Position numbers and translations under genes: made by a program
Source of the DNA: JAUZPB01 sp037140715
GTDB taxonomy: Bacteria > Bacteroidota > Ignavibacteria > Ignavibacteriales > SURF-24
Assembly (NCBI GenBank): GCA_037140715.1
Contig: JBAXDX010000008.1
Location: forward strand, 1 to 52,407
Length of the DNA: 52,407 bases
Reading direction: 5' to 3'
Shown here: piece by piece, positions 16,601 through 25,980 of the stretch
Numbering within the stretch: position 1 is the stretch's first letter
Layout: each line of letters begins with the position of its first letter
Notes under the pieces: model-generated
The model's database searches: none
Seen by the model: the letters and a program-made list of their open reading frames with translations, nothing else
What the model was told of the DNA's origin: nothing

Positions 16601-17335
16601 TTATAAGTTTTTAATCTCACCTTCGCCAAATAATAGTGTGCCTTTTATTATAAGCGTGCCATCTTCCTCATTATATATCTGATTTGGGTCTTTGCGCCTT
16701 GAGTCAGAGAAACCGCCAAATATTGGAGTTACATTAAGAATTACTTTCCAGTCATTTGGAACATAAAGGCTTGTGTTGCCAAAAATTGTAACTATATCAA
16801 TGATATTATCGCCGGGTGCAAGTTTACAGCCAGAGAAATTTATCTCAGAGCTGCTGAAAATATTAGTAATCTTTCCACCCTGAAAATTCTGCGAATGAAT
16901 ATTACGCCTGCCTCCGCCAAATATAGCTATATCATCCAGCCAGTCTTCGGTTAACGTCTGACCGCGCGAGCCTGTTTTTGCCTCTCTTTTTTCATTGTTG
17001 CTATGATGTTGATTTTTTCTGTTATTAAAAAGAATTGACAGACCAATGATAATCAGGATAGCAGGCCAGAAAGTCGATACATCAAAATCAACAAATTTGG
17101 GTAAGAGAAAGATACTTCCGATTACAATAAGAATAAGTCCTGAACGGTCCTGTGAATTAATAAATTTCAGACAGCCGATGCCAATCAATATCATCTGCCA
17201 TGAAAAAATAATCCGGTGCAGATCAAAGCCAATCCAGCCAAGATTTGAGAAAAGTAGCAGAAACCCTGCAATAATAACGACTGAACCGATAACTATGTGT
17301 CGGCTCGTTCTGTTATGTGTTATTTCCTGTTTCAT
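16601..17335 (-). CDS. LiaF-like membrane protein with C-terminal LiaF/DUF2154-type domain
   Basis: A 244-residue protein. The first half has about four membrane helices in the LiaI/LiaF (DUF5668) pattern (GFLLLFSNLGWIGFDL, then a helix pair around 52-80 and WPAILIIIGLSILF). The second half (about 130-244) is the beta-rich cell-wall-active antibiotic response domain with the repeated FGG/FG turns (IFGGGRRN, IFGNTSLYVP, IFGGFSDSR, LLFGEGEIKN). In Firmicutes LiaF inhibits a sensor kinase; in Bacteroidetes its role is not established. The start at 17335 has GGAG at a good distance, better than the ATG 12 bases upstream. The upstream neighbour is a kinase relic. Confidence 0.8.
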   Translation of the reverse strand: MKQEITHNRTSRHIVIGSVVIIAGFLLLFSNLGWIGFDLHRIIFSWQMILIGIGCLKFINSQDRSGLILIVIGSIFLLPKFVDFDVSTFWPAILIIIGLSILFNNRKNQHHSNNEKREAKTGSRGQTLTEDWLDDIAIFGGGRRNIHSQNFQGGKITNIFSSSEINFSGCKLAPGDNIIDIVTIFGNTSLYVPNDWKVILNVTPIFGGFSDSRRKDPNQIYNEEDGTLIIKGTLLFGEGEIKNL

Positions 17336-17516
17336 GATTAACTCCATATTTTATGTGTAAGAAAAATACCGGCTCAAAAATATAAAGAACTAAGTTTTTT
17401 TGAAACAAGAAACTGACCGATATGGAGAAAATGCCGGTAAGAAGAACAAGTATCCGTTATATGCGGAACGCGCGATGATTAAACCAATTCATTGCTACCT
17501 TATTGCATAATCAACA

Positions 17517-17780
17517 TTACAAAACCATTCTGAATTTTACGGTAAAAGCCGAACCTTTGCCTTTCTCGGATTCAACGAAAATTCCAGCTTTGTTTAATCT
17601 GATAAATTTCTTTACGGGAGCAAGACCAGGTACACTGCCTTCATAACATCTTCGTCAGATAATCCTTGTGAATACCTGTACCGCAATCCTTAACTTCAGC
17701 ACAGACAAAACCGGCTTCATTAAAAATGCTTATAACAACATCGCCATAAGGAGTGAACTTAACGGTAAATTACCGGGATG
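17517..17780 (-). pseudogene. Histidine-kinase relic (C-terminal ATPase domain)
   Basis: The minus strand from about 17775 reads FTVKFTPYGDVVISIFNEAG, then FVCAEVKDCGTGIHKDYLTK before a stop, followed in another frame by EGSVPGLAPVKKFIRLNKAG and IFVESEKGKGSAFTVKF, ending RMVL-stop at 17517. These are the N, G1 and G2 boxes of a HATPase_c domain. The segment between the DYLxKMF and the YEGxGLGL regions is deleted, and the glycine-rich G2 is damaged. There is no HisKA domain or start. The rest of the gap (17336-17516, 17781-17942) holds nothing I recognise. Confidence 0.75.
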
Positions 17781-17942
17781 GGAATATCGGCAGCATCTGA
17801 AGGCGTACGGTTTCAGATTCTGACCAAAATTTATTTGATTTATAAACCATAAAAGCTTTTATTTACGGATAAAATTAAATATTTTCACGGCTTGGATTAT
17901 CGAACAGGGGAAGAAGTCCGGTATCTGTCGCGTGAAAATAAA

Positions 17943-20303
17943 ATGAAATACTTAACCAACAGGAGAAAGCATTTGAAGCTGGTCCGATTTATTATATTGA
18001 TATTCATGTTATACTCACAGATTATTACTGCGCAGTCAGGTGTTTCCGCTACGATAAGCGGTTTTGTTTATGACAAATCAAGCGGCGAAGCTCTCATTGG
18101 CGCTAGTGTGTATATTAAGAGTTTATCCCTCGGAGCAACGACAAACCTGAGCGGATACTTTGTAATTCCAAATGTTATGGCTGGCAGGCAGTCGCTGATT
18201 GTCAGCTATATCGGTTATAAAACCGAAACTATAGAACTTAACGCCGGCGGTAAAAATAAGACCCGGGAAATATTGCTTGAGCCTGATGTATTTCAGACAA
18301 GGGAAGTGGTTATTAAAGCGGATTCCGTCAGAACAATTGATAAGCTGTTTGAAAAACCAATTTCCAAGATTGAGCTTTCCGCTAGGCAGATTAATAATGT
18401 GCCCAGAGTAATAGAAGCTGATTTATTAAGAGCTTTACAGACTTTACCGGGTATTCAGTCTTTGTCTGATTTTTCTTCGGCGCTTTATATCAGAGGAGGC
18501 ACGCCTGACCAGAACCTGTATCTCATAGACGGATCCGATGTTTATAATCCCGAACATGCCTTTGGACTTTTCTCAACTTTTAATACCAATGCAATTAAAA
18601 AAGTCGAGTTGTCCAAAGGAGGCTTTGGAGCTGAATACGGCGGAAGGCTTTCGTCTATTCTTAATGTAACCAATCTTGACGGCAACAGGAACCGCTTCAA
18701 AGGCGATGTATCAGTCAGTCTTCTTTCAGCTTCAACTACACTCCAGATGCCTCTCGGTTCTTTGGGTTCTTTATCAGGCTCGATAAGGAGAACTTATCTT
18801 GACCAGACTATCGCTAAGATGGTTGACGGTATTCCCGGCTACTATTTCTATGATGGCAACTTAAAGGCTTTCCTTGATGTCAGTCCTGAAAATAAAATTG
18901 TTATTAGTTTTTATGGCGGACAGGATAAGCTTGATTATGTCTTTGATAAGAAAGCCGCCAGCCCGATTGGCTTTAAGATGGACTGGGGTAACACGACAGG
19001 CAGCATAAACTGGAAAACAATTTTTAATCCGGAACTCTTTGCCAACTTTTGGGTAACCGCCAGCCGCTTTAGTTCTTATTTTAACTTTGATGAGGTTAAG
19101 ATGAAGGAGGAAAATGAAATTACCGATCTTACATTTAAGGGCAGTCTCGAATATTATTTTTCCGGACAGTTTAATGTTAAGTTTGGCTTCGAAGAGAAAA
19201 ACCTGGCGGGGTTTCTTGCCGATAAGTTTTCTGACGGCAGCGTGGATATTTCTAAAACAAGAAAACATTATACCGGATATATTGCAACAAACTGGCGCCC
19301 CACAGAACTTTGGGATATTGAAACCGGTCTGCGTTACGACTATTTTAGTTCCGAAAAGGATTATCAGAACCTTGATCCCCGGTTATCTCTTAAATACAGG
19401 CTCAATGAAACAACTAACCTGAAATTCTCAGGCGGAATTTATCATCAGTACGTTCATCGCATTCCAAGACTTGCTTTTACAAGTCTGTGGCTGACTTCGG
19501 ATGAGAATTATAAGGGATCAGGCGCGTATCATTATATCGCAGGTATTCAGGAAGAATTATGGCAGTTCTATGAACTTGAAATTGAAGGTTATTATAAAGT
19601 CTATCGTGATATATATACTTATAATCAGAATTCCTTCAGCGACATTAAGGCGGACGGTTACGACCAGAATAATAATCCTGTTTATGCCTCGACCAAAGGA
19701 CTTTTAATAAGAGGCGATGGCAGCTCTGTCGGAATCGAGTTCCTTTTAAGAAAAGATTATGGTGCCGTTACCGGCTGGCTTGGGTATTCTCTCGCAAGAA
19801 CAGAATACACAACCGATGGTCTCAATCAGGGTAAAAGCTATGAACCGCGTCATGACAGAACTTCTACCGTCAATTTTACGGCTAATATTGACATAAATAA
19901 ATTTATCGATGAAGAGAGTGGGGAAGGAGTTTCTAAATGGATACTCGGACTGAATTATGTTTATTCTACGGGACAGCCAATTACTATACCGGGGTCAGCC
20001 TACCTTGCGGGAGCAATGCCTGATTTTTCGATTAATGCGACAACCGTTTCTCTCTATCCGGCAGAGTTAAATACCGTAAGATTACCCGCCTATTCGAGAC
20101 TGGACTTCAGCTTAACTTATGAGAAAAATTATGGAGACTGGATTCTTGCGCCATATATTCAGGTCTTTAACCTCGGCAACAGAAAAAATGTATGGTTTAT
20201 CCGGTATAAAAATATTGTAGAGGGAAATACAGTATCGCAGGAAATAACTAATGTAAATATGCTCCCTTTGCTGCCAAGCATTGGGGTTAATATCAGGTTT
20301 TAA
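17943..20303 (+). CDS. TonB-dependent receptor with carboxypeptidase-regulatory-like N-terminal domain
   Basis: A 786-residue outer-membrane receptor. A basic N-terminus and hydrophobic stretch (about 14-29) ending ITAQ form the signal peptide. Residues about 35-115 are the CarboxypepD_reg-like beta-sandwich (ISGFVYDKSSGEALIGASVY, YIGYKTE). About 130-245 is the plug (LPGIQSLSDFSSALYIRGG, YLIDGSDVYNPEHAFGLFST, AEYGGRLSSI). The remainder is the beta-barrel ending INIRF-like (SIGVNIRF) with terminal Phe. I use the ATG at 17943 rather than a TTG at 17892. It is followed after 34 bases by a DUF4249-type lipoprotein, a pairing common in Bacteroidetes. The substrate is unknown. Confidence 0.92.
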   Translation: MKYLTNRRKHLKLVRFIILIFMLYSQIITAQSGVSATISGFVYDKSSGEALIGASVYIKSLSLGATTNLSGYFVIPNVMAGRQSLIVSYIGYKTETIELNAGGKNKTREILLEPDVFQTREVVIKADSVRTIDKLFEKPISKIELSARQINNVPRVIEADLLRALQTLPGIQSLSDFSSALYIRGGTPDQNLYLIDGSDVYNPEHAFGLFSTFNTNAIKKVELSKGGFGAEYGGRLSSILNVTNLDGNRNRFKGDVSVSLLSASTTLQMPLGSLGSLSGSIRRTYLDQTIAKMVDGIPGYYFYDGNLKAFLDVSPENKIVISFYGGQDKLDYVFDKKAASPIGFKMDWGNTTGSINWKTIFNPELFANFWVTASRFSSYFNFDEVKMKEENEITDLTFKGSLEYYFSGQFNVKFGFEEKNLAGFLADKFSDGSVDISKTRKHYTGYIATNWRPTELWDIETGLRYDYFSSEKDYQNLDPRLSLKYRLNETTNLKFSGGIYHQYVHRIPRLAFTSLWLTSDENYKGSGAYHYIAGIQEELWQFYELEIEGYYKVYRDIYTYNQNSFSDIKADGYDQNNNPVYASTKGLLIRGDGSSVGIEFLLRKDYGAVTGWLGYSLARTEYTTDGLNQGKSYEPRHDRTSTVNFTANIDINKFIDEESGEGVSKWILGLNYVYSTGQPITIPGSAYLAGAMPDFSINATTVSLYPAELNTVRLPAYSRLDFSLTYEKNYGDWILAPYIQVFNLGNRKNVWFIRYKNIVEGNTVSQEITNVNMLPLLPSIGVNIRF

Positions 20304-20337
20304 TTATACGGGAAACAATTTTTCAGGGAGTTTCGGA

Positions 20338-21246
20338 ATGTACAAATATAAATTTATAGCAGTATTCATAATTGTTATTTTAGCATCGTTCATCCTGAGT
20401 TCATGCGGCGAAGGAACAGTGGACGTTGCACAATCCAAATATGAACAGAAGATTGTCATTTATGGATATATTTATCCGGGTCGCATGGTTGAAAATATTA
20501 AACTTACGCGCAATTTCCCCCTGAATACATCGATTGACATTACGCAGATAGATTTAAGCGGCGCGAATGCGGTGATTACAGATATTGAAGCGGCTAAATC
20601 ATATAAGCTGCAGTTTAATCCAGGGAAGGTTTCATTCGAATATCCGGGTGCTGACCTTATAATAACTGCGGGTAAAAGCTACAGAATCGATGTAACAGCG
20701 GATATTGATGGTAAAACTCTTTCGGCAAGTTCTACTACCAGGGTTCCTTTGGAGGGCTTTAAGATTTATGAAAAGAATCTGCCTCCGATGCGTTACAGAG
20801 AATTGGATTCTTCAGGGACTGTCAAAAATTTTACAGTTAATTTTAAGCCTTCGTTAAATACTGACTTTTATGCAGTCTCTATTGTGCCCTGGCAGGCAGA
20901 CAGGAGTACATTTATTTTTGATAATGCCTATTTAAAATTGGACAGCAACAAAACGCCGGACAATCTGGATGGTTATAAATATCGGGCAAGATTCCTGATG
21001 AATATAAACTCGCAGGCACCAAAAACTGAATTTAAGGTAGAATGGATTGATACCTGGTTTTATGGTAATTACAAGCTTATTATCTACGTTGCGGACAAAA
21101 ACTTTGCCGATTTCGTTGTTACAAACCAAAGTGTCCAGGAACCTGATGGCAATTTTCATGAACCAAAAATTCATATTGAAGGAGATGGCATCGGAGTATT
21201 TGGCTCGGCAATTTCGGATACTGCATATTTTCAAATCCTGAGATAA
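20338..21246 (+). CDS. DUF4249-type outer-membrane lipoprotein
   Basis: A 302-residue lipoprotein beginning at the ATG at 20338 (GGGAG upstream). The signal peptide ends in the lipobox ILSSC, with Cys23 the lipidated residue. The remainder is predominantly beta (KIVIYGYIYPG, ENIKLTRNFPL, AVITDIEAAKSYKLQF, GKSYRIDVTA), matching the DUF4249 pattern of an early Ig-like domain and a later jelly-roll-like part. It follows the TonB receptor and probably sits on it at the cell surface as an accessory binding protein. Function inferred from context only. Confidence 0.78.
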   Translation: MYKYKFIAVFIIVILASFILSSCGEGTVDVAQSKYEQKIVIYGYIYPGRMVENIKLTRNFPLNTSIDITQIDLSGANAVITDIEAAKSYKLQFNPGKVSFEYPGADLIITAGKSYRIDVTADIDGKTLSASSTTRVPLEGFKIYEKNLPPMRYRELDSSGTVKNFTVNFKPSLNTDFYAVSIVPWQADRSTFIFDNAYLKLDSNKTPDNLDGYKYRARFLMNINSQAPKTEFKVEWIDTWFYGNYKLIIYVADKNFADFVVTNQSVQEPDGNFHEPKIHIEGDGIGVFGSAISDTAYFQILR

Positions 21247-21415
21247 TCGAATTACCCCCTTTTTTTCAAAAATATATCTGGCATCGTTATAAATTATCGA
21301 CCGCAGGTTTCTCTTAAACAGGAAAAGACTTAAAGCTCTCTTTGGATGGTATGGGAATGCTGTGTTTTTACCGATTTGTTATTTCAAATATATCAGAATG
21401 CTTAATTTGAGCCAA

Positions 21416-21594
21416 ACGGAGCATTAGACATATAGGAAATGCTCCGTGAGGTCCCCACGGAGCATTAGACATATAGGAAATGCTCCGTGAGGTCCCCACG
21501 GAGCGTTAGACATATAGGAAATGCTCCGTGAGGTCCCCACGGAGCATTAGACATATAACAAATGCTCCGTGGGGACCCCACGGAGCATTATTTA
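21416..21594. repeat. Tandem array, 41-bp unit of alternating palindromes
   Basis: The word ACGGAGC starts at 21416, 21457, 21498, 21539 and 21580: an exact 41-bp period. Within a unit ACGGAGCATT pairs with AATGCTCCGT about 12 bases on; between units AATGCTCCGTG pairs with the next CACGGAGCATT. In the last unit the junction is a near-perfect palindrome, AATGCTCCGTGGGG-A-CCCCACGGAGCATT. One unit has GCGTT for GCATT. It lies in a 760-base gap between the DUF4249 gene and the PTS gene. Confidence 0.95.
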
Positions 21595-22009
21595 AATAGA
21601 TAATGGTTAATTTGGCAGAAAACAGGTATATCCGCAAAATCTATTATCTGTCAACAGATGTAAACTTAACTTCCTGTTCCTCTTAACCGGGATGACCGCA
21701 TTGTTGCATGATAAAGATATTAAGTATGCGTAATTTGAAAAGGCTGATATATTTCAGTAACAGGCAGAACTCATATAATTCCTCATGCTTTTTCTTTTAA
21801 ATGGGAAATTCTAGAGATAAGGTTCAACAGAGTTTATTAATGAGGGATTTATAAAGAATACTGTAAATTCACCGTAAGATACCTGAAGATTCTTTTGATG
21901 ATATTAATTCGATTAATTCATATTATATGTGGTAAAAATTGATTCCCAAATGTATCTTTCTTAAATTAGAACCGGGGAAATTTTAATTTATTAAGGATTA
22001 TATAATAAA
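21595..22009. other. Intergenic region upstream of the PTS-IIA/hisS genes
   Basis: No ORF of interest and no relic I can identify. The last 100 bases are AT-rich (up to TTAAGGATTATATAATAAA just before the ATG at 22010) and probably hold the promoter of the PTS-IIA, hisS, lgt series. Confidence 0.45.
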
Positions 22010-22483
22010 ATGAAAATTTGTGATGTTATTAAAGTTAATCATATTATTGCCGAATTAAACGGTGATTCGAAAGAAGATGTGATTAATGAGCTAATCGATA
22101 CTTTTAAGCAGGACCCAAGAATAATTAATATTGAAAAAGTACGGGCTGCTGTTTTGGAAAGAGAGAAAATTATGTCAACCGGCGTTGGAAAAGGCTTTGC
22201 TATTCCTCACGGTAAAACTGACGCAGTAAAGGAAATTATCGCCGCTTTCGGAAAAACAAAGAACCCGATAGATTTTGAAGCACTCGATGAACAGCCGGTT
22301 AACCTTGTATTTCTGCTTATCGGAAAAGATAACCTTGCCGGTCCGCATATTAAGCTGTTAAGCCGTATATCCAGAATGATGAATAAGGATGAATTCCGTG
22401 AAAGCTTAATTAATGCGAAAAGTGCCGGGGAAATCTATCATATTTTCGAGGAAGAAGAAAATAATTATTTCGATATTACTTAA
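22010..22483 (+). CDS. PTS EIIA (fructose/nitrogen type, PtsN-like)
   Basis: A 157-residue EIIA domain of the fructose/mannitol/PtsN superfamily. The phospho-acceptor His67 lies in GFAIPHGKT, and the family's ending (LVFLLIGKDN...HIKLLSRISRMM) is clear. No EIIB, EIIC, HPr or EI gene is nearby, so a regulatory role like that of PtsN is more likely than sugar uptake. It precedes hisS by 15 bases on the same strand and may be co-transcribed. Confidence 0.88.
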   Translation: MKICDVIKVNHIIAELNGDSKEDVINELIDTFKQDPRIINIEKVRAAVLEREKIMSTGVGKGFAIPHGKTDAVKEIIAAFGKTKNPIDFEALDEQPVNLVFLLIGKDNLAGPHIKLLSRISRMMNKDEFRESLINAKSAGEIYHIFEEEENNYFDIT

Positions 22484-22498
22484 GTCAGGTCTGAGTTT

Positions 22499-23785
22499 AT
22501 GATTAAAGCTGTTACCGGCACCAGGGATATCCTGCCAGTTGATATTTCCAAATGGAAATTCGTTGAAAATCTGATTCAGAAAAAAATGCAAAGTTTCAAT
22601 TACAAAGAGATTAGAACTCCTGTCTTTGAAGAAACAGCTCTGTTTCACCGGGGTATTGGCGAAGCTACAGATATCGTAAGTAAGGAAATGTACACTTTCC
22701 TCGATAAAGGTCAGACAAGCTTAACCCTTCGCCCCGAAATGACGGCGGCTGTTGTCCGCGCTTTTATTGAACATTCTCTTAGCGCAAAGCAGAATCTTAA
22801 TAAACTTTACTACATTGCTCCGATGTTCAGGCAGGAAAGACCACAGGCTGGCAGACTCAGACAATTTCATCAGTTTGGCGCTGAAGCTCTCGGAAGTTCT
22901 TCTCCACAGCTTGACAGCGAAATGATAATCATTGCTTTTGATATTCTAAACTCGCTCGGACTTAAAAATCTGACAGTTAAAATAAATTCACTTGGTGTGC
23001 CTGCGTCAAGGGAAAATTATAAGAACATTCTAAAAGAATTCCTTTCCGATAAACTTCACTTACTTTCCGAAGAAAGTAAGAAAAGATATGAAACAAATAT
23101 CCTTAGGATTTTTGACAGTAAAGAAGAAACCGACCGGAAAGCACTCGCTGAAGCTCCGCTTTTAACAGATTACCTTGATACTGAAAGCCTTTCGCATTTT
23201 GAAACGGTTCAAAAACTTCTTACAAACGCGAATATCCCTTTTGAAGTCGATCCGAAGCTCGTGCGCGGTCTTGACTATTATACCGAAACTACATTTGAAA
23301 TTGTCAGCGGTTCAGTAGGTTCCCAGAGTGCTCTTTGTGGTGGCGGGCGTTATGACCTGCTTATTGAGCAGCTTGGTGGCAAATCATCGCCGGGTGTAGG
23401 TTTCGCTGCCGGAATAGAACGGATACTCCTTGCCTGCGAAAATGAAAACTGCCTGAATATACCTGAAGAAAAATTAGATTTATATATTATCAGGCTCGAT
23501 AACAATCTTACAGACAAAGTTTTTGACCTTGTACTTTATTTCCGCCGCAAAAATATAGCTGTTGAATTTGACTGCCTTGCCCGTAGTGTTAAAGCTCAGA
23601 TGAGGGAAGCAAACCGGCTGAATACCAGTTATACGCTTTTTGTCGGAGGCGGGGAATATTCAAACGGGGAAGTTATACTTAAAAATATGTTTGACGGCGC
23701 TCAGGAAAATATAGATATGTGTCAGTTAGATTACATATTAAAGAAGTTGCAAAGCGGAGTTGTAAATGCCTCTGAAAAAACCTAG
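22499..23785 (+). CDS. hisS: Histidyl-tRNA synthetase
   Basis: A 428-residue class II aminoacyl-tRNA synthetase, length normal for bacterial HisRS. Motif 2 reads MFRQERPQAGRLRQFHQFG, the histidine-specific loop is LVRGLDYYTETTFEI, and motif 3 is GVGFAAGIERIL; the anticodon-binding domain occupies the C-terminus (about 325-420). ATG at 22499. Its last 20 bases overlap the next gene, so the two are translationally linked. Confidence 0.97.
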   Translation: MIKAVTGTRDILPVDISKWKFVENLIQKKMQSFNYKEIRTPVFEETALFHRGIGEATDIVSKEMYTFLDKGQTSLTLRPEMTAAVVRAFIEHSLSAKQNLNKLYYIAPMFRQERPQAGRLRQFHQFGAEALGSSSPQLDSEMIIIAFDILNSLGLKNLTVKINSLGVPASRENYKNILKEFLSDKLHLLSEESKKRYETNILRIFDSKEETDRKALAEAPLLTDYLDTESLSHFETVQKLLTNANIPFEVDPKLVRGLDYYTETTFEIVSGSVGSQSALCGGGRYDLLIEQLGGKSSPGVGFAAGIERILLACENENCLNIPEEKLDLYIIRLDNNLTDKVFDLVLYFRRKNIAVEFDCLARSVKAQMREANRLNTSYTLFVGGGEYSNGEVILKNMFDGAQENIDMCQLDYILKKLQSGVVNASEKT

Positions 23786-24281
23786 CGGGGTTCCTAAACT
23801 ATCTAAGGCAAGGAAGAAAAATTCTGAAGCCGCAAAAAAAGCTATTCCACAGAAAAAAGAAGATAAGAATGAATATTTGCTGAAAGCTCTGTTCTACTAT
23901 GATGAGACAATGCACAGGCAGTATTATCTGCTCAGGCTGGAGACTATTGCTGAGTTTACAAGCTTCGCTTATGAGATTTCAGTTGATGCCCAAATCGAAA
24001 AGAAGGATATTAATATTACGATTATGGGACTTCAGACAAAAATGAACTATCTGCCAAACATCGAACCGGCAAAGGCAGATGTCCCATACGAAAATCTTGT
24101 CGGCGATTATACTGTTAATGTCATTAAGCAGGATGGCTGTATCAACAGCGCTGTATTTAACTTTAATATTTACAGCAAAAATATTAAATTAATTAAAAAA
24201 TTTATACCCCTTAAAAAAAATAACCGCCGGTTCTGCGAATTTGAAGTCGCTGAACAGGAATTTTCTTTCCAGCCGGAGTAA
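23766..24281 (+). CDS. Conserved-looking hypothetical protein between hisS and lgt
   Basis: A 171-residue protein I do not recognise. The N-terminus is very basic (PKLSKARKKNSEAAKKAIPQKK), then an alpha segment (EYLLKALFYYDETMHRQYYLLRLETIAEF), then a beta-rich part (ISVDAQIEKKDINITIMGLQ, GDYTVNVIKQDGCINSAVFNF, CEFEVAEQEFSF). No signal peptide or membrane helix, so probably cytoplasmic. It overlaps hisS by 20 bases and ends 9 bases before lgt, so it is a genuine member of this transcript. No function is suggested by the sequence. Confidence 0.7.
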   Translation: MPLKKPSGVPKLSKARKKNSEAAKKAIPQKKEDKNEYLLKALFYYDETMHRQYYLLRLETIAEFTSFAYEISVDAQIEKKDINITIMGLQTKMNYLPNIEPAKADVPYENLVGDYTVNVIKQDGCINSAVFNFNIYSKNIKLIKKFIPLKKNNRRFCEFEVAEQEFSFQPE

Positions 24282-24290
24282 CTGACAATT

Positions 24291-25148
24291 ATGATTCCAA
24301 GACTTTTTCAGATTGGGCCTTTTACAGTATATAGTTATGGACTTATGCTCGGTATTGCCTTTATTGTGGCAAGTTTTATATTAACTAAGGAACTTGAACG
24401 CAGGAAAATGGACCCGGACATTGCAACCGGGGTTACCCTTTATGCGATTATCTTTGGTCTGCTTGGCTCTAAAATCTTTTATCTCCTTGAAAACCGGGAT
24501 ATATTCGTGCGAAACCCTTTCGGAGAGTTCTTTTCCCCGGGCGGACTTACATTCTACGGCGGATTCCTGCTGGCAGCTCTGGTTATTTTTATAATGATGA
24601 AAAGAAAGCATATTCCATTTCTGGTTATAGCCGATGCTACAAGCCCTTCGCTTGCGATTGCTTACGGCATCGGGCGCATTGGCTGCCATCTGGCCGGCGA
24701 TGGAGATTATGGTATTCCGACCAATCTTCCATGGGGCACAAATTATGAAAATGGCACCGTGCCTCCTTCATTTGCTTTTAAAGACTCAGAGTTTGCAAAG
24801 CATTTTCCGAATGGTATCTTCCCCGATAACACTCCTCTGCATCCCGCTCCGGTGTATGAATTTCTGATTGCACTTATTATTTTTGGAATACTCTGGAAAA
24901 TCAGGAAGAACATCTGGCCTGATGGAAAACTTTTCTCTGTTTATCTTATACTTATGGGCATAGAAAGATCTCTGATAGAAACGATAAGACTGAATCCGAG
25001 GATCATTCTTGGCTTGTCCGAAGCCCAGTTGATAGCTATAGTTTTAATATCCGCAGGTACTGCCGGTTTATACTACTTTTCACAGAAGAAAGAGTACAAT
25101 AAATATATCCCGCCTCCATTGAAAATAAAAGTCAGAGCGGAAAAATAA
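24291..25148 (+). CDS. lgt: Prolipoprotein diacylglyceryl transferase
   Basis: A 285-residue inner-membrane enzyme that transfers diacylglycerol from phosphatidylglycerol to the lipobox Cys of prolipoproteins, the first step of lipoprotein maturation. About seven membrane helices. Family motifs: GGLTFYGGFLLAA, the signature GRIGCHLAGDGDYGIPT, and HPAPVYEF. The length matches the family. It would act on the DUF4249 and LptC-like lipoproteins encoded nearby, among others. Confidence 0.96.
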   Translation: MIPRLFQIGPFTVYSYGLMLGIAFIVASFILTKELERRKMDPDIATGVTLYAIIFGLLGSKIFYLLENRDIFVRNPFGEFFSPGGLTFYGGFLLAALVIFIMMKRKHIPFLVIADATSPSLAIAYGIGRIGCHLAGDGDYGIPTNLPWGTNYENGTVPPSFAFKDSEFAKHFPNGIFPDNTPLHPAPVYEFLIALIIFGILWKIRKNIWPDGKLFSVYLILMGIERSLIETIRLNPRIILGLSEAQLIAIVLISAGTAGLYYFSQKKEYNKYIPPPLKIKVRAEK

Positions 25149-25215
25149 TTATAAAGCCTTCTTGGCAAAAATGTCGTGTTTTTCTTAATCTTAATTTAAT
25201 TTTAATTCTGATGCA

Positions 25216-25980
25216 ATGAGTCTGATAATTGGCAGAAAACCCGTTCTTGAATCTCTAAAATCAGGTGAACTGATTGAACAGATATATATTCTGTTCGGAC
25301 AGAAAGGTCCCGCTATATTCGAAATACAGAAACTTGCCAGGCAGTCGGGTGTTAAGCTTGCAGAAGTTCCCGCTGCTAAGTTCAATTCTCTTTCTTCAGA
25401 TTCGCATACACAGGGAGTAATTGCGGTTAAAAGCCCGCAGGAATATCTTGAACTTAATGAACTTATCACGCTGTCGAGAAAATCAGAGTTGCCATTCATT
25501 CTGGTTCTTGATTCAATACAGGATCCTCATAATTTAGGCGCGATACTGCGAAGTGCCGAGTGTGCGGGCGTTGACGGGGTGATTATTACAAAGCATAACA
25601 GCGCATCGGTTACTGAAACGGTAGTTAAGACATCAGCCGGGGCAACGGAGTATGTAAGGATATGTAAAGCGGGCAATCTGAGCCAGGTTCTTAAGACATT
25701 AAAAGAAGAAGGTTTCTGGATTGCGGGCAGTTACCTTGACGGGGCGAAGGACTATACCGATGTAAATTATAAAATGCCGTTGGTGCTGGTAGTTGGCAAT
25801 GAGGAAAAAGGTATCAGACGTCTTACGGCTGACAACTGCGACTTCCTGATTAAGATTAATATGAAAGGGAACATCCAGTCACTTAACGTTTCTGTGGCGA
25901 CAGGCGTTCTGCTTTTTGAAATACTCAGGCAGCGTGGAGAATCCTCTTCAACGGGCGATGCCAATACTGTCAGGCTTTAA
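25216..25980 (+). CDS. rlmB: 23S rRNA 2'-O-methyltransferase (RlmB/SpoU family)
   Basis: A 254-residue SpoU-type methyltransferase. The N-terminal substrate-binding domain starts IIGRKPVLESLKSG; the knotted SAM-binding domain has LDSIQDPHNLGAILRSAECAG (motif 1), VVGNEEKGI (motif 2) and IQSLNVSVATGVLLFE (motif 3). RlmB methylates G2251 of 23S rRNA in E. coli; paralogues with other targets exist, so the exact site is inferred. Its 3' end overlaps the 3' end of the opposing sensor kinase by 11 bases. Confidence 0.92.
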   Translation: MSLIIGRKPVLESLKSGELIEQIYILFGQKGPAIFEIQKLARQSGVKLAEVPAAKFNSLSSDSHTQGVIAVKSPQEYLELNELITLSRKSELPFILVLDSIQDPHNLGAILRSAECAGVDGVIITKHNSASVTETVVKTSAGATEYVRICKAGNLSQVLKTLKEEGFWIAGSYLDGAKDYTDVNYKMPLVLVVGNEEKGIRRLTADNCDFLIKINMKGNIQSLNVSVATGVLLFEILRQRGESSSTGDANTVRL

